This document shows, piece after piece, positions 1 through 12,641 of a stretch of 64,000 nucleotides of DNA. Within the stretch, counting starts at the first letter, position 1; each line of letters opens with the position of its first letter. A program made the position numbers and the translations under genes. Below the pieces are notes generated by a model that saw only the letters and a list, made by a program, of their open reading frames with translations, was not told where the DNA came from and did not search any database. Source of the stretch: Nocardioides okcheonensis (lineage in GTDB: Bacteria > Actinomycetota > Actinomycetes > Propionibacteriales > Nocardioidaceae); the NCBI RefSeq assembly GCF_020991065.1, contig NZ_CP087710.1:4154001-4218000 (forward strand), given 5' to 3'.

Positions 1-315
1 CAGCCGGCCAACGCCATCGCGAAGGCCGCCGCGAAGGAGGGCATCGACGTCGCGGACATCGACCTCTTCGAGCTCAACGAGGCCTTCGCCGCGGTCGGCA
101 TCGAGTCCGCCCGCCAGCTCGGCGTCGGCGAGGACAAGGTCAACGTCAACGGCGGCGCGATCGCGCTCGGCCACCCGGTCGGCATGTCCGGCGCCCGCAT
201 CGTGCTGACGCTCGCGCTCGAGCTCAAGCGCCGCGGTGGCGGCGTCGGTGCCGCCGCGCTGTGCGGCGGCGGCGGTCAGGGCGACGCGCTGATCATCCGC
301 GTCCCCGGCGCCTGA
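1..315 (+). CDS. Acetyl-CoA C-acyltransferase (thiolase), C-terminal part
   Basis: The reading frame is already open at base 1, so the N-terminal part lies outside the window; about 104 C-terminal residues are present. Thiolases condense two acyl-CoAs or cleave 3-ketoacyl-CoA. Visible thiolase signatures are the NEAFAA motif, the catalytic-His block [18 protein letters not shown] and the final catalytic-Cys block CGGGGQGDA. The biosynthetic (acetyl-CoA acetyltransferase) and degradative subclasses cannot be separated from this fragment. It lies 20 bp upstream of meaB on the same strand, so the two may be co-transcribed in acyl-CoA metabolism. Family assignment is very secure; exact substrate is not. 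Confidence 0.93.
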   Translation, partial: QPANAIAKAAAKEGIDVADIDLFELNEAFAAVGIESARQLGVGEDKVNVNGGAIALGHPVGMSGARIVLTLALELKRRGGGVGAAALCGGGGQGDALIIRVPGA

Positions 316-335
316 GCGGGCGCGGGACCTCGGGC

Positions 336-1286
336 GTGACGCGACGGGGCGCCGTCGCCGTCCCCGACCTCGTGGCGCGAGCCCGGGACGGGGAGCCGGC
401 GGCGGTCGCCCGCCTCATCTCGCTCGTCGAGGACGCCTCCCCGGCGCTGCGCGAGGTGATGGCGGCGCTGTCGCCGCACGTCGGCCACGCCCACGTCGTG
501 GGCATCACCGGTGCGCCGGGCGTCGGCAAGTCCACCTCGACCAACGCGCTGGTCGCCGCGCTGCGCCGCGCCGGCCGACGGGTGGGCGTGCTCGCCGTCG
601 ACCCCTCGTCGCCGTTCTCCGGCGGCGCGCTGCTCGGCGACCGGGTGCGGATGGGCGACCACGCGCTGGACCGGGACGTCTTCATCCGCTCGATGGGCTC
701 CCGCGGCCACCTCGGCGGGCTGGCCCGGTCCACACCGCAGGCCGTGCGGGTCCTCGACGCGGCCGGCTTCGACGTCGTGGTCGTCGAGACCGTGGGCGTC
801 GGGCAGAGCGAGGTCGAGGTCGCCGGGCTCGCCGACACCACGCTCGTCCTGCTCGCGCCGGGGATGGGCGACGGCATCCAGGCGGCGAAGGCCGGGATCC
901 TCGAGGTCGGTGACCTCTACGCGGTCAACAAGGCCGACCGCGACGGGGCCGACCGCACCCGGCGCGAGCTCCGCTCGATGCTCGCCATGGTCGAGCGGCG
1001 CGAGCAGGGCTGGCGCCCGCCCGTGATCGCCACGGTCGCCAGCACGGGGGAGGGGATCGACCGGCTGCTCGAGGAGGTCGACCGGCACGCGGCCTGGCTG
1101 CGCGAGAGCGGTGAGCTGGCCCTCCGGCGCACGGCCCGGGCCCGGCGGGAGGTGGAGGCGATCGCGCTGGCCACCCTGCAGGAGCGGTGGCACGCCTCGG
1201 GCGGCGCCGGCCTCGATTGCCTCGGTGAGCGCGTCGCCGCGGGCGAGCTCGACCCGTTCGGCGCTGCCGACGAGCTGCTCAGCTGA
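336..1286 (+). CDS. meaB: Methylmalonyl-CoA mutase-associated GTPase MeaB
   Basis: A G3E-family GTPase that guards and loads the B12 cofactor of methylmalonyl-CoA mutase, in propionyl-CoA to succinyl-CoA metabolism. About 316 aa, the usual length for the family. It has the P-loop GAPGVGKS at residues 59-66, the block VDPSSPFSGGALLGDRVRM, switch-like VVETVGVGQSE and the guanine-specificity motif NKAD. The GTG start at 336 is preferred over the in-frame GTG at 261, because the earlier one would lie inside the thiolase gene and add an Arg-rich stretch without homology. Its stop overlaps the convergent SDR gene by 8 bp. The mutase itself is not in the window. ArgK is an old name for the same family. 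Confidence 0.95.
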   Translation: MTRRGAVAVPDLVARARDGEPAAVARLISLVEDASPALREVMAALSPHVGHAHVVGITGAPGVGKSTSTNALVAALRRAGRRVGVLAVDPSSPFSGGALLGDRVRMGDHALDRDVFIRSMGSRGHLGGLARSTPQAVRVLDAAGFDVVVVETVGVGQSEVEVAGLADTTLVLLAPGMGDGIQAAKAGILEVGDLYAVNKADRDGADRTRRELRSMLAMVERREQGWRPPVIATVASTGEGIDRLLEEVDRHAAWLRESGELALRRTARARREVEAIALATLQERWHASGGAGLDCLGERVAAGELDPFGAADELLS

Positions 1287-2004
1287 GCCGCAGCGTCTGC
1301 CCGGTGATCCGGGAGGCCGCGCTGCTGGCGAGGAAGAGGGTGGCGTCGGTGACCGCGTCGGCGACCCGGCTGCGGCTGCGCACCAGCGTGTCGCCCGAGA
1401 CCCGGCTGCCGGAGTAGGTCGCGGTCGGGGCGTACTGGCGCGGCAGCACCGAGCGGGGGGAGTGCACGACGGAGTTGACCCGCACACCGAGGCCCGCCCA
1501 CTGCTCGCCGGCGCGCGCCGTCGAGGCGAGCAGCTCGGCCTCGGCCTCCTCGGGGGTGGACGACAGCTCCAGCCACGAGCGGACCGCGCCGGTGTTGACC
1601 ACGCAGCCGCCGCCGAGGGCGGGGCTGTGGCTGAGCTTGAGGCGCAGGCGGGTGGTGAGGAACATCGGGCCGAGCAGGCCGGAGCGCGCGGCGCCCGCGA
1701 CGAACGACTGCTCCGAGGGCGGGAGGCCGTAGGGCAGGGTGCAGCCGGCGGCCAGCACCAGCACGTCGAGGTGGTCGATGCCCGCGGCGAGCTGGTCGAT
1801 CGACTGCTGGCGGGCGAGGTTGACCGACTCGTAGTCGAACGCGGACAGGTCGGTGTCGTAGAGCGAGCGCAGCATCATCGTGCCGGTGACGGTCACGGAG
1901 GCGCCGGACTGCGCGAACGCGCTGGCGACGGCGTGGCCCTCGCCCCGTGTTCCACCGACCACGAGGACCTGGTAGCCGGTGAAGTCGTATGACCCCGAAG
2001 TCAT
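1279..2004 (-). CDS. SDR-fold oxidoreductase-like protein lacking the catalytic Tyr/Lys
   Basis: About 241 aa with a Rossmann fold of the short-chain dehydrogenase type: glycine-rich VVGGTRGEGHA near the N-terminus, LVLAAG in place of the usual NNAG, and the C-terminal GVRVNSV block. At the place where SDRs carry Y-x-x-x-K (about 22 residues before GVRVNSV) the sequence reads STPEEAEAELLA, so neither Tyr nor Lys is present. It is therefore an atypical or catalytically dead SDR, or one with a different role. ATG at 2004 starts the conserved region; the longer reading frame upstream adds a stretch without resemblance to the family. Its 3' end overlaps meaB. Confidence 0.75.
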   Translation of the reverse strand: MTSGSYDFTGYQVLVVGGTRGEGHAVASAFAQSGASVTVTGTMMLRSLYDTDLSAFDYESVNLARQQSIDQLAAGIDHLDVLVLAAGCTLPYGLPPSEQSFVAGAARSGLLGPMFLTTRLRLKLSHSPALGGGCVVNTGAVRSWLELSSTPEEAEAELLASTARAGEQWAGLGVRVNSVVHSPRSVLPRQYAPTATYSGSRVSGDTLVRSRSRVADAVTDATLFLASSAASRITGQTLRLS

Positions 2005-2044
2005 GCCTGGCGCGCCGCCCTCCCGTTGGAACCCAGGGTGTTTT

Positions 2045-2058
2045 CTACCACGCGGTAG
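2045..2058. promoter_or_regulatory. Inverted repeat CTACC-N4-GGTAG upstream of the SDR gene
   Basis: CTACC and GGTAG flank four bases, 41 bp upstream of the minus-strand SDR start. Read on the minus strand the core is TACCGCGTGGTA, close to TACCGCCCGGTA found before the acyl-CoA ligase gene at 57225. The shape and size fit a TetR-family operator; which regulator binds is unknown. Confidence 0.4.
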
Positions 2059-2109
2059 GGCGGAGGGGACAGGGCGGTCCATCCTCAGCAGGGCCACAGA
2101 ACAGCACGC

Positions 2110-2697
2110 TCAGACCACATCCGAGCCGGCCAGCGCCTCCTCCTCGCGGAGCGGGTCGGCGAGCTCGGCGTGCCCGCCGCGCACGGCGGCGAACGTCCAG
2201 ATCTTGTTGAGCACGAAGGAGAGCGGGGTCACCAGCCCGATGACGATCAGCTGGGACCAGTAGAGCCGGTTGCGCAGCCCGCTGGAGTCGTCGAAGACGT
2301 CGGTGGGCAGGCTCACCGGCGAGTGCGGGTGCATCAGCAGGGTGAGGAGGGCCAGCCCGATGACCTGTCCGCCGAGCCCGACCACGAGGAACGGCCAGTA
2401 CTCGCGCCACCAGCGGGAGTGCCCGCTGCTGCGGAAGGTCCAGGACCGGTTGAGCTGGAAGTTCGAGAGGTTGGCGACCAGGAACGCCACCGTGGAGTAC
2501 ACGTGGTACCAGCGCAGGTTGAAGTCGGTGCTGCCCAGGGCCACCACGGCGTCGTCGAAGTGGGGTCCCATCCGACGCAGCAGCACGAGCGTCAGCATGT
2601 TGACGACGACGCCCGAGGCGCCCACGATCCCGAAGCGGGCGAGCAGGCCCAGGTTGCGCCGATGGCGCTGCAGCAGCGCGGTTCCCCGGGATCCCAT
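2110..2697 (-). CDS. GtrA family membrane protein
   Basis: About 195 aa with four predicted hydrophobic segments, characteristic of the GtrA family: a first helix in LARFGIVGASGVVVNMLTLVLL, then STVAFLVANLSNFQLNRSWTF, then FLVVGLGGQVIGLALLTLL and LIVIGLVTPLSFVLNKIWTF. The paired NFxxNRxWTF and FVLNKIWTF motifs are typical. GtrA proteins are thought to help flip polyprenyl-linked sugars for cell-envelope glycosylation. ATG at 2697 was chosen; a GTG at 2715 would add six residues. The gene stands alone; no glycosyltransferase is next to it, so its sugar substrate cannot be guessed. Confidence 0.88.
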   Translation of the reverse strand: MGSRGTALLQRHRRNLGLLARFGIVGASGVVVNMLTLVLLRRMGPHFDDAVVALGSTDFNLRWYHVYSTVAFLVANLSNFQLNRSWTFRSSGHSRWWREYWPFLVVGLGGQVIGLALLTLLMHPHSPVSLPTDVFDDSSGLRNRLYWSQLIVIGLVTPLSFVLNKIWTFAAVRGGHAELADPLREEEALAGSDVV

Positions 2698-2755
2698 GCG
2701 GACGAGGCTACCCACCCGTCCTTCCGCGCGCGGGGCTTCTCCCTAGGATTGGGGC

Positions 2756-3691
2756 ATGACGCAGCAGCCGTTCAGCCGTCCAGGTGCCATCGACCTCTCC
2801 GGGCTCGGGCAGCCCCCTGCCCCGCAGCAGGCGGCGGCGCCCGCCGCGCAGGGCGGGTCGGGCGGGGCGTACTCCGTCACGATCACCCAGGAGAACTTCC
2901 AGCAGGTCCTGCAGGAGTCGATGACCGCGCCGGTGGTGATGGTCTTCCACTCCGCCCGTCAGGCGCCGGGCAGCGAGCAGTACGCCGCCGACGTGGCCGC
3001 GGTCGCCGAGCAGCAGGAGGGACGCCTGCTCGCCGCGCTGGTCGACGTGGACGCCCAGCCCGAGATCGCGCAGGCGATGCAGATCCCGCAGGTGCCGCTG
3101 ATGATGGTCGTGCTCGACGGCCGGCCGGTGACCCAGCCGATCCCCGGCGCGCTGTCGGCCGAGGAGCTGACCACGCTGTTCGCCCAGCTCGGCCAGCAGC
3201 TCACCGCCCAGGGGATCACCGGTCGCCACCAGCCGCGCGCGAGCGCGGCGCCGGTCGGCGACGACGAGGACGAGGTCGTCGACCCGCGCTACGCGCCCGC
3301 CCAGGACGCGCTCGCCGCCGGTGACATCGACGGCGCGGTCGCCGAGTACCAGAGGCTCGTCGACGCCAACCCGGCGGACGTCGAGGCGGCCGGCGGCCTG
3401 GCCATCGCCAAGGTCATGCAGCGGACCCAGGGCGTCGACCTCAACGCCGCCCGCGCGGCCGCGGCCGACGCCCCCGACGACGTCGACGCGCAGACGATGG
3501 TCGCCGACCTCGACATGCTCGGCGGGCACGTCGAGGACGCCTTCGCCCGGCTGGTCAACCTGGTCGCGCGCACCAGCGACAAGGACCGCGAGAAGGCGCG
3601 CGACCACCTGCTCGGCCTGTTCGCGGCGGTCGGCAACGACGACCCGCGCGTGCTCGCGGGCCGCCGCAGCCTGGCCTCGGCGCTCTTCTGA
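2756..3691 (+). CDS. Thioredoxin-like/TPR protein of the YbbN (CnoX) type
   Basis: 311 aa. Residues about 40-150 form a thioredoxin-like domain (SVTITQENFQQVLQESMTAPVVMVF onwards, cis-Pro segment IPQVPLMMVVLDG). Residues about 175-311 are helical TPR-like repeats, including PADVEAAGGLAIAKVM. The CxxC redox centre is absent: the position after VVMVFHS reads ARQAPGSEQ. This matches the actinobacterial YbbN/CnoX-type proteins, where the E. coli relative is a chaperone holdase. Redox activity is unlikely here; holdase or co-chaperone function is an inference. The start ATG at 2756 is preceded by a divergent GtrA gene. Confidence 0.85.
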   Translation: MTQQPFSRPGAIDLSGLGQPPAPQQAAAPAAQGGSGGAYSVTITQENFQQVLQESMTAPVVMVFHSARQAPGSEQYAADVAAVAEQQEGRLLAALVDVDAQPEIAQAMQIPQVPLMMVVLDGRPVTQPIPGALSAEELTTLFAQLGQQLTAQGITGRHQPRASAAPVGDDEDEVVDPRYAPAQDALAAGDIDGAVAEYQRLVDANPADVEAAGGLAIAKVMQRTQGVDLNAARAAAADAPDDVDAQTMVADLDMLGGHVEDAFARLVNLVARTSDKDREKARDHLLGLFAAVGNDDPRVLAGRRSLASALF

Positions 3692-3703
3692 GCCGGTCCG
3701 GCC

Positions 3704-6382
<2,679 letters not shown>

Positions 6383-6397
6383 GGGAGGCATCCTGCC

Positions 6398-7420
6398 TCA
6401 GCGACCGGACTCCGTATACGTCCCCTCACCCGTGACGGCGGAGCGGATCCGGCGCGCGGTGAAGTCGGCGGCGAGGGCGTCGACCTCCTCCAGCGTGCAG
6501 AACCGCACGTCGCGGATCTCGCGCTCCTGCTTGACGACGTCGGCCAGCGCGGACGGCTCCAGGGTGCCGCCGTCGAAGACCAGGCACACCGCGTCGTCCC
6601 ACCCTCCCCACGGCGGCAGCCAGTCGGTCAGCACGAGCGCGCCGGGCTCGATCGTCAGCCCGAGCTCCTCCTCGACCTCGCGGCCCACCGCCAGCCGCGG
6701 CGACTCGCCGACCTCGACCACCCCGCCGGGCAGGTCCCAGTCACGCTTGTAGGTCAGCTGGCACAGCAGCACGCGCCCCTCGGGGTCGCGCACCAGCATC
6801 TGCGCGATGGCCCGCTTGCGGGGGAGGAAGGAGTTGAGCAGCGACCGGAACGACTCGGGGTCGCTCAGCGGAGGGTCGGTGACCAGACGGGCGAAGACCA
6901 GGTAGGAGGTGGCGTCGGGCCGGTCGCCCATGCCGGGGGTGATGCGCTGGGCCCCCTCGAGCCGGAGCCCCGCGCGGGTGGCCACTCGCCGGCTCGCGTC
7001 GTTGCGGGGGTCGATCCGGGCCTCGACGCGCTGCAGTCCCCAACCTCCCTGCTCCCGGTCGGCGAACACCCAGTCGACCAGCACGCGCACGGCACGGGCC
7101 GCGAGGCCACGCCCGCGGTGACCGGAGTAGAGGGCCCAGCTCAGGCTCGCGCCGGCGTCCCCCTGCCGGGTCGCCTCGACGCTGCCGACGATCGCTCCGT
7201 CGTGCTCCACGACGAACGAGGCCTGCTCACCCGCGCGGTAGCGCTCCTGCCACCGGGCGATCGCCCGTGCGTGGGACTCCTCGGTCACGTCGGAGGCGTC
7301 CCAGCCGAACCAGAGCGCCATCTCGTCATCGTGGCCGGCGACGGCCTCCGAGGCGTCGTCGGCACGCCATGGCCGCAGCGTGACGGCCCCGTCGGTCAGC
7401 GTCGGCTGTTGCTCAGGCAC
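6398..7420 (-). CDS. GNAT acetyltransferase fused to a Nudix hydrolase
   Basis: 340 aa with two domains. Residues about 10-185 are a GNAT N-acetyltransferase of the RimJ/RimL kind (VTLRPWRADDA at the start, acetyl-CoA site GHRGRGLAARAVRVLVDW). Residues about 200-335 are a Nudix hydrolase with the complete Nudix box GGVVEVGESPRLAVGREVEEELGL (G-x5-E-x7-REVxEELGL). Nudix enzymes hydrolyse nucleoside diphosphates linked to another moiety; GNATs acetylate amines or protein N-termini. The substrates of both halves are unknown. It is upstream of, and probably in one transcript with, ppdK. One continuous frame supports a true fusion. Confidence 0.87.
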   Translation of the reverse strand: MPEQQPTLTDGAVTLRPWRADDASEAVAGHDDEMALWFGWDASDVTEESHARAIARWQERYRAGEQASFVVEHDGAIVGSVEATRQGDAGASLSWALYSGHRGRGLAARAVRVLVDWVFADREQGGWGLQRVEARIDPRNDASRRVATRAGLRLEGAQRITPGMGDRPDATSYLVFARLVTDPPLSDPESFRSLLNSFLPRKRAIAQMLVRDPEGRVLLCQLTYKRDWDLPGGVVEVGESPRLAVGREVEEELGLTIEPGALVLTDWLPPWGGWDDAVCLVFDGGTLEPSALADVVKQEREIRDVRFCTLEEVDALAADFTARRIRSAVTGEGTYTESGR

Positions 7421-7457
7421 CGGGCCACCCTAGCCAGCGCGCCGAAGGGGAGGGGCG

Positions 7458-7538
7458 CACCATGAAGGCAGTTCGTGGGCCGGCGTGCGGTTGGTGCGCT
7501 CGGCGGCCGAGTGGCTCGTGCGAACTGCCTTCATGGTG
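7458..7538. repeat. 18-bp perfect inverted repeat with 45-bp spacer after glgB
   Basis: Arms CACCATGAAGGCAGTTCG (7458-7475) and its exact complement (7521-7538) flank a spacer that itself contains the small hairpin CTCGG-cgg-CCGAG at 7499-7511. The element starts 5 bp after the glgB stop (minus strand), so it could end or stabilise the glgE-treS-mak-glgB transcript. No T-run follows either arm. A dispersed intergenic repeat is an alternative. Confidence 0.75.
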
Positions 7539-7543
7539 TCCGG

Positions 7544-9468
<1,925 letters not shown>

Positions 9469-9472
<4 letters not shown>

Positions 9473-10851
9473 GGCGTGTCTCCCAACGCGGCGAGCGGGA
9501 TGGAGATCCACCCCGGTCGGTTGCGTGCTTCGTAGACGGCCTCGTAGACGACCTTGTCCGCGAGGTAGGCGTCGAGCAGGGCGCTCGCCGCCTCGTCGAG
9601 CCCGGTACCCCGTTGCTCGGTGTAGGACTCCAGGAACGCCTGCCGGTTGCGGGCCGACCACTCGGCCGCCCGGTAGGCGCGCTGCTCGGTCTCGGAGCTG
9701 TCGGCGCCCGCCCCGGTGAGGGCGGTCACCCGCGGGGCGTAGTCGAACGACCGGATCATCCCGGCCACGTCACGCCACACCGAGTCCGGCTCGAGGCGTA
9801 CGGCGAGGGGCTTGGCCGGCTCGCCCTCGAAGTCGACGATCTTCCAGCCCTTGACGGTGCGCAGCGTCTGGCCCAGGTGCAGGTCGCCGTGGACCTGCTG
9901 GACCTCGACGCCGTCGAGCTCCCGCAGCCGGGCGAACGTGCGGCGCAGGTCTTCCTCGTAGGCCGTCAGGGCCGGCACCACCGCGATGGCCGCGTCGAGG
10001 CGTCCCTCCATCGCCGAGGCGAGGCGGTCGAGCGCCGCGGCGTCGCGCTGCTCGCGCGGGAAGTGCGCGGCCAGGTCGGCGTGCACCTCGGCGAGCGCCA
10101 CGCCGAGCCGCGCGGCCTCCCCCGCGAAGTCCCCGCCCACCTCCTCGGCGTGGAGGTCCGCCTCGGCGAACAGGTTGCGCACGCTGGCCAGGGCCAGGTC
10201 CCAGCCGTCGCTGGCGGTGCGCAGGAACTGCTGGAGCATCGCCAGCTGGATGGTCGTGTCGGTGTCCTCGTCGACCAGGTCGAGCCAGCCGTAGAGCGCC
10301 GCGACGTGCGTCGACCCGGCCTCGGTGAGGACGTGGTGGATCGCGATGTCCGGGTTCACGCCCGGGGTGACCTTGCGGAACACCTTCATCAGGGCGTCGT
10401 CGCCGAACGCGACCGACGAGTTCGACTGCTCGCCGGAGAAGAGCGTGGAGTGGGCCTCGAGGTCCAGGTCGTGGCCCGGCACCCGGTGGAAGTGGAGCAG
10501 CCCGCGGGTGGCGTTGGCCGCCGCGTCGAAGGCCCGCAGCCACAGCGCCATCGCCTCGCGGTCGTGCAGCGCGTCGTAGACCCACGCGTGCCCGTGGTCC
10601 GCGTCGTCCCACTCGCCGAGCAGCGCGTGGCCCAGACGGTCCTGCGGCTCGGAGTAGAGGGCGAGCGGCAGCTGGTAGAGCTCGGTGTCGCCGTCGGCGT
10701 AGGTCACCTCCGCCAGCTCGATGACGACCCGCAGGCCCGGCGGCGGGTCGGGCAGCTCGCCGACGCGCCGCAGCGCCGTCAGCGTCCAGTCGCGGCCCTT
10801 GCCGCCGAACCAGCGGGCCTGCGCGACCCACGAAGCGACCTGGTCGTTCAC
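9469..10851 (-). CDS. mak: Maltokinase
   Basis: Phosphorylates maltose with ATP to maltose-1-phosphate, the donor for GlgE. 460 aa with a eukaryotic-type kinase fold. The N-terminal cap shows [11 protein letters not shown], the catalytic loop [13 protein letters not shown], and the metal-binding segment [13 protein letters not shown], as in Pep2/Mak proteins. The start is GTG at 10851, overlapping the treS stop in the string GTGA, so TreS and Mak are translationally coupled. In many actinobacteria treS and the kinase gene are fused as treS-pep2; here they are separate but abutting. Confidence 0.95.
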
Positions 10852-12641
10852 TGCTCCACCCCCGTGTCCATGCTGCCGGTGCCGGCGCCGGCCATGGTGC
10901 CGGTCGTGCTCGAGTCGGTCAGCCGGAGCCAGAGGAAGCCGTACCCACCGAGCGTCAGCAGGTAGGGCAGCTCGCCGACGGCCGGGAACGGCACGCCGCC
11001 GAGCAGCTCGACCGGGACCATGCCCTCGTAGTGGCGCAGGTCCAGCTCGACCGGCTGCGGGAAGCGGGACAGGTTGTTGACGCACAGGATCACGTCACGC
11101 CCGTCCGGTCCCTCGTGCTCGCGGACGTAGGACAGCACGCTCGGGTTGGAGCCGCCGAGGTCGGTGAAGTCGCCCAGCCCGAAGGCCGGGTGCCGGCGCC
11201 GGGTGTGGACCAGGCGCCGGGTCCAGTGCAGCAGCGAGGAGGTGTTCTCCAGCTGCGCCTCGACGTTGACCGACTGGTAGCCGTAGACCGGGTCCTGGAT
11301 CGCCGGCAGGTGCAGCTTGCCCGGCGTCGCGGACGAGAAGCCGGCGTTGCGGTCGGGGGTCCACTGCATCGGGGTGCGCACGCCGTCACGGTCGCCGAGC
11401 CAGATGTTGTCGCCCATCCCGATCTCGTCGCCGTAGTAGAGCACCGGCGAGCCGGGCAGCGACAGCAGGAGGGCGGTGAACAGCTCCATCCGGTTGACGT
11501 CGTTGTCCAGCAGGGGCGCCAGGCGGCGGCGGATGCCGATGTTGGCCTTCATCCGCGGGTCGTGGGCGTACTCCGACCACATGTAGTCGCGGTCCTCGTC
11601 GGTGACCATCTCGAGGGTCAGCTCGTCGTGGTTGCGCAGGAAGATGCCCCACTGGCAGCCGTCGGGGATCTCGGGCGTCTGCTCGAGGATCTCCGAGATC
11701 GGGAAGCGCGACTCGCGGCGCACGGCCATGAAGATGCGCGGCATCACCGGGAAGTGGAACGCCATGTGGCACTCGGTGCCGACCCAGCGACCGTCCTCGG
11801 TCTGCTCCGGGCCGAAGTACTCGACCACGTCGGCCGGCCACTGGTTGGCCTCGCAGAGCAGGACCCGGCCGGGGTAGTGCTCGTCGACGAAGCGCCGGCA
11901 CTTCTTCAGGAAGTCGTGGGTCTCCGGGAGGTTCTCGCCGTTGGTGCCGGCCCGCTCGTACAGGTACGGCACGGCGTCGAGGCGGAACCCGTCGAGGCCC
12001 ATGTCGAGCCAGAACGCCATCGCGTCCAGCATCGCCTCGTGGACCTTGGGGTTGTCGAAGTTGAGGTCGGGCTGGTGGTGGAAGAACCGGTGCCAGTAGT
12101 ACTGCTGGCGCACCGGGTCCCACGTCCAGTTCGACGGCTCGGTGTCGACGAAGATGACCCGGGCGTCCTGGTAGAGGTCGTCGGTGTCGGACCAGACGTA
12201 GAAGTCGCCGTAGGGGCCCTCGGGGTCGCTGCGGCTGGCCTGGAACCACGGGTGCGCGTCGCTGGTGTGGTTCATGACGAAGTCGATGATCACCCGGATG
12301 CCGCGCTGGTGGCAGGCGTCGAGGAACTCGTGGAAGTCCTCGACCGTGCCGCACTCGGGGAGGATGTTGTTGTAGTCGGCGACGTCGTAGCCGCCGTCGC
12401 GCAGCGGCGAGGTGAAGAACGGCGGGACCCACAGGCAGTCGACGCCGAGCCACTCGAGGTAGTCGAGCTTCTCGATCAGGCCCTTGAAGTCGCCGGTCCC
12501 GTCGCCGTTGGAGTCACGGAACGACCGCACCAGCACCTCGTAGAACACGGCGGTCTTGAACCACTCGGGCTCCGCGTTGAGCACCGCGGTCGCTGCTCCG
12601 GCGTCGGTCGGCATCTGCGCGGAGGTCGGGTGCTCGGTCAA
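10848..12641 (-). CDS. treS: Maltose alpha-D-glucosyltransferase / trehalose synthase
   Basis: Isomerises trehalose and maltose in both directions. 597 aa, GH13 family: [29 protein letters not shown] with the nucleophile Asp, [17 protein letters not shown] with the acid/base Glu, and [13 protein letters not shown]. The likely start is an unusual TTG at 12641: it follows AGGAGG with about 6 bp spacing and overlaps the glgE stop as TTGA. An in-frame ATG lies 10 codons further in. Context (GlgE before it, maltokinase after it) makes the direction trehalose to maltose to maltose-1-phosphate to glucan likely. Confidence 0.96.
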   Translation of the reverse strand: MTEHPTSAQMPTDAGAATAVLNAEPEWFKTAVFYEVLVRSFRDSNGDGTGDFKGLIEKLDYLEWLGVDCLWVPPFFTSPLRDGGYDVADYNNILPECGTVEDFHEFLDACHQRGIRVIIDFVMNHTSDAHPWFQASRSDPEGPYGDFYVWSDTDDLYQDARVIFVDTEPSNWTWDPVRQQYYWHRFFHHQPDLNFDNPKVHEAMLDAMAFWLDMGLDGFRLDAVPYLYERAGTNGENLPETHDFLKKCRRFVDEHYPGRVLLCEANQWPADVVEYFGPEQTEDGRWVGTECHMAFHFPVMPRIFMAVRRESRFPISEILEQTPEIPDGCQWGIFLRNHDELTLEMVTDEDRDYMWSEYAHDPRMKANIGIRRRLAPLLDNDVNRMELFTALLLSLPGSPVLYYGDEIGMGDNIWLGDRDGVRTPMQWTPDRNAGFSSATPGKLHLPAIQDPVYGYQSVNVEAQLENTSSLLHWTRRLVHTRRRHPAFGLGDFTDLGGSNPSVLSYVREHEGPDGRDVILCVNNLSRFPQPVELDLRHYEGMVPVELLGGVPFPAVGELPYLLTLGGYGFLWLRLTDSSTTGTMAGAGTGSMDTGVEQ

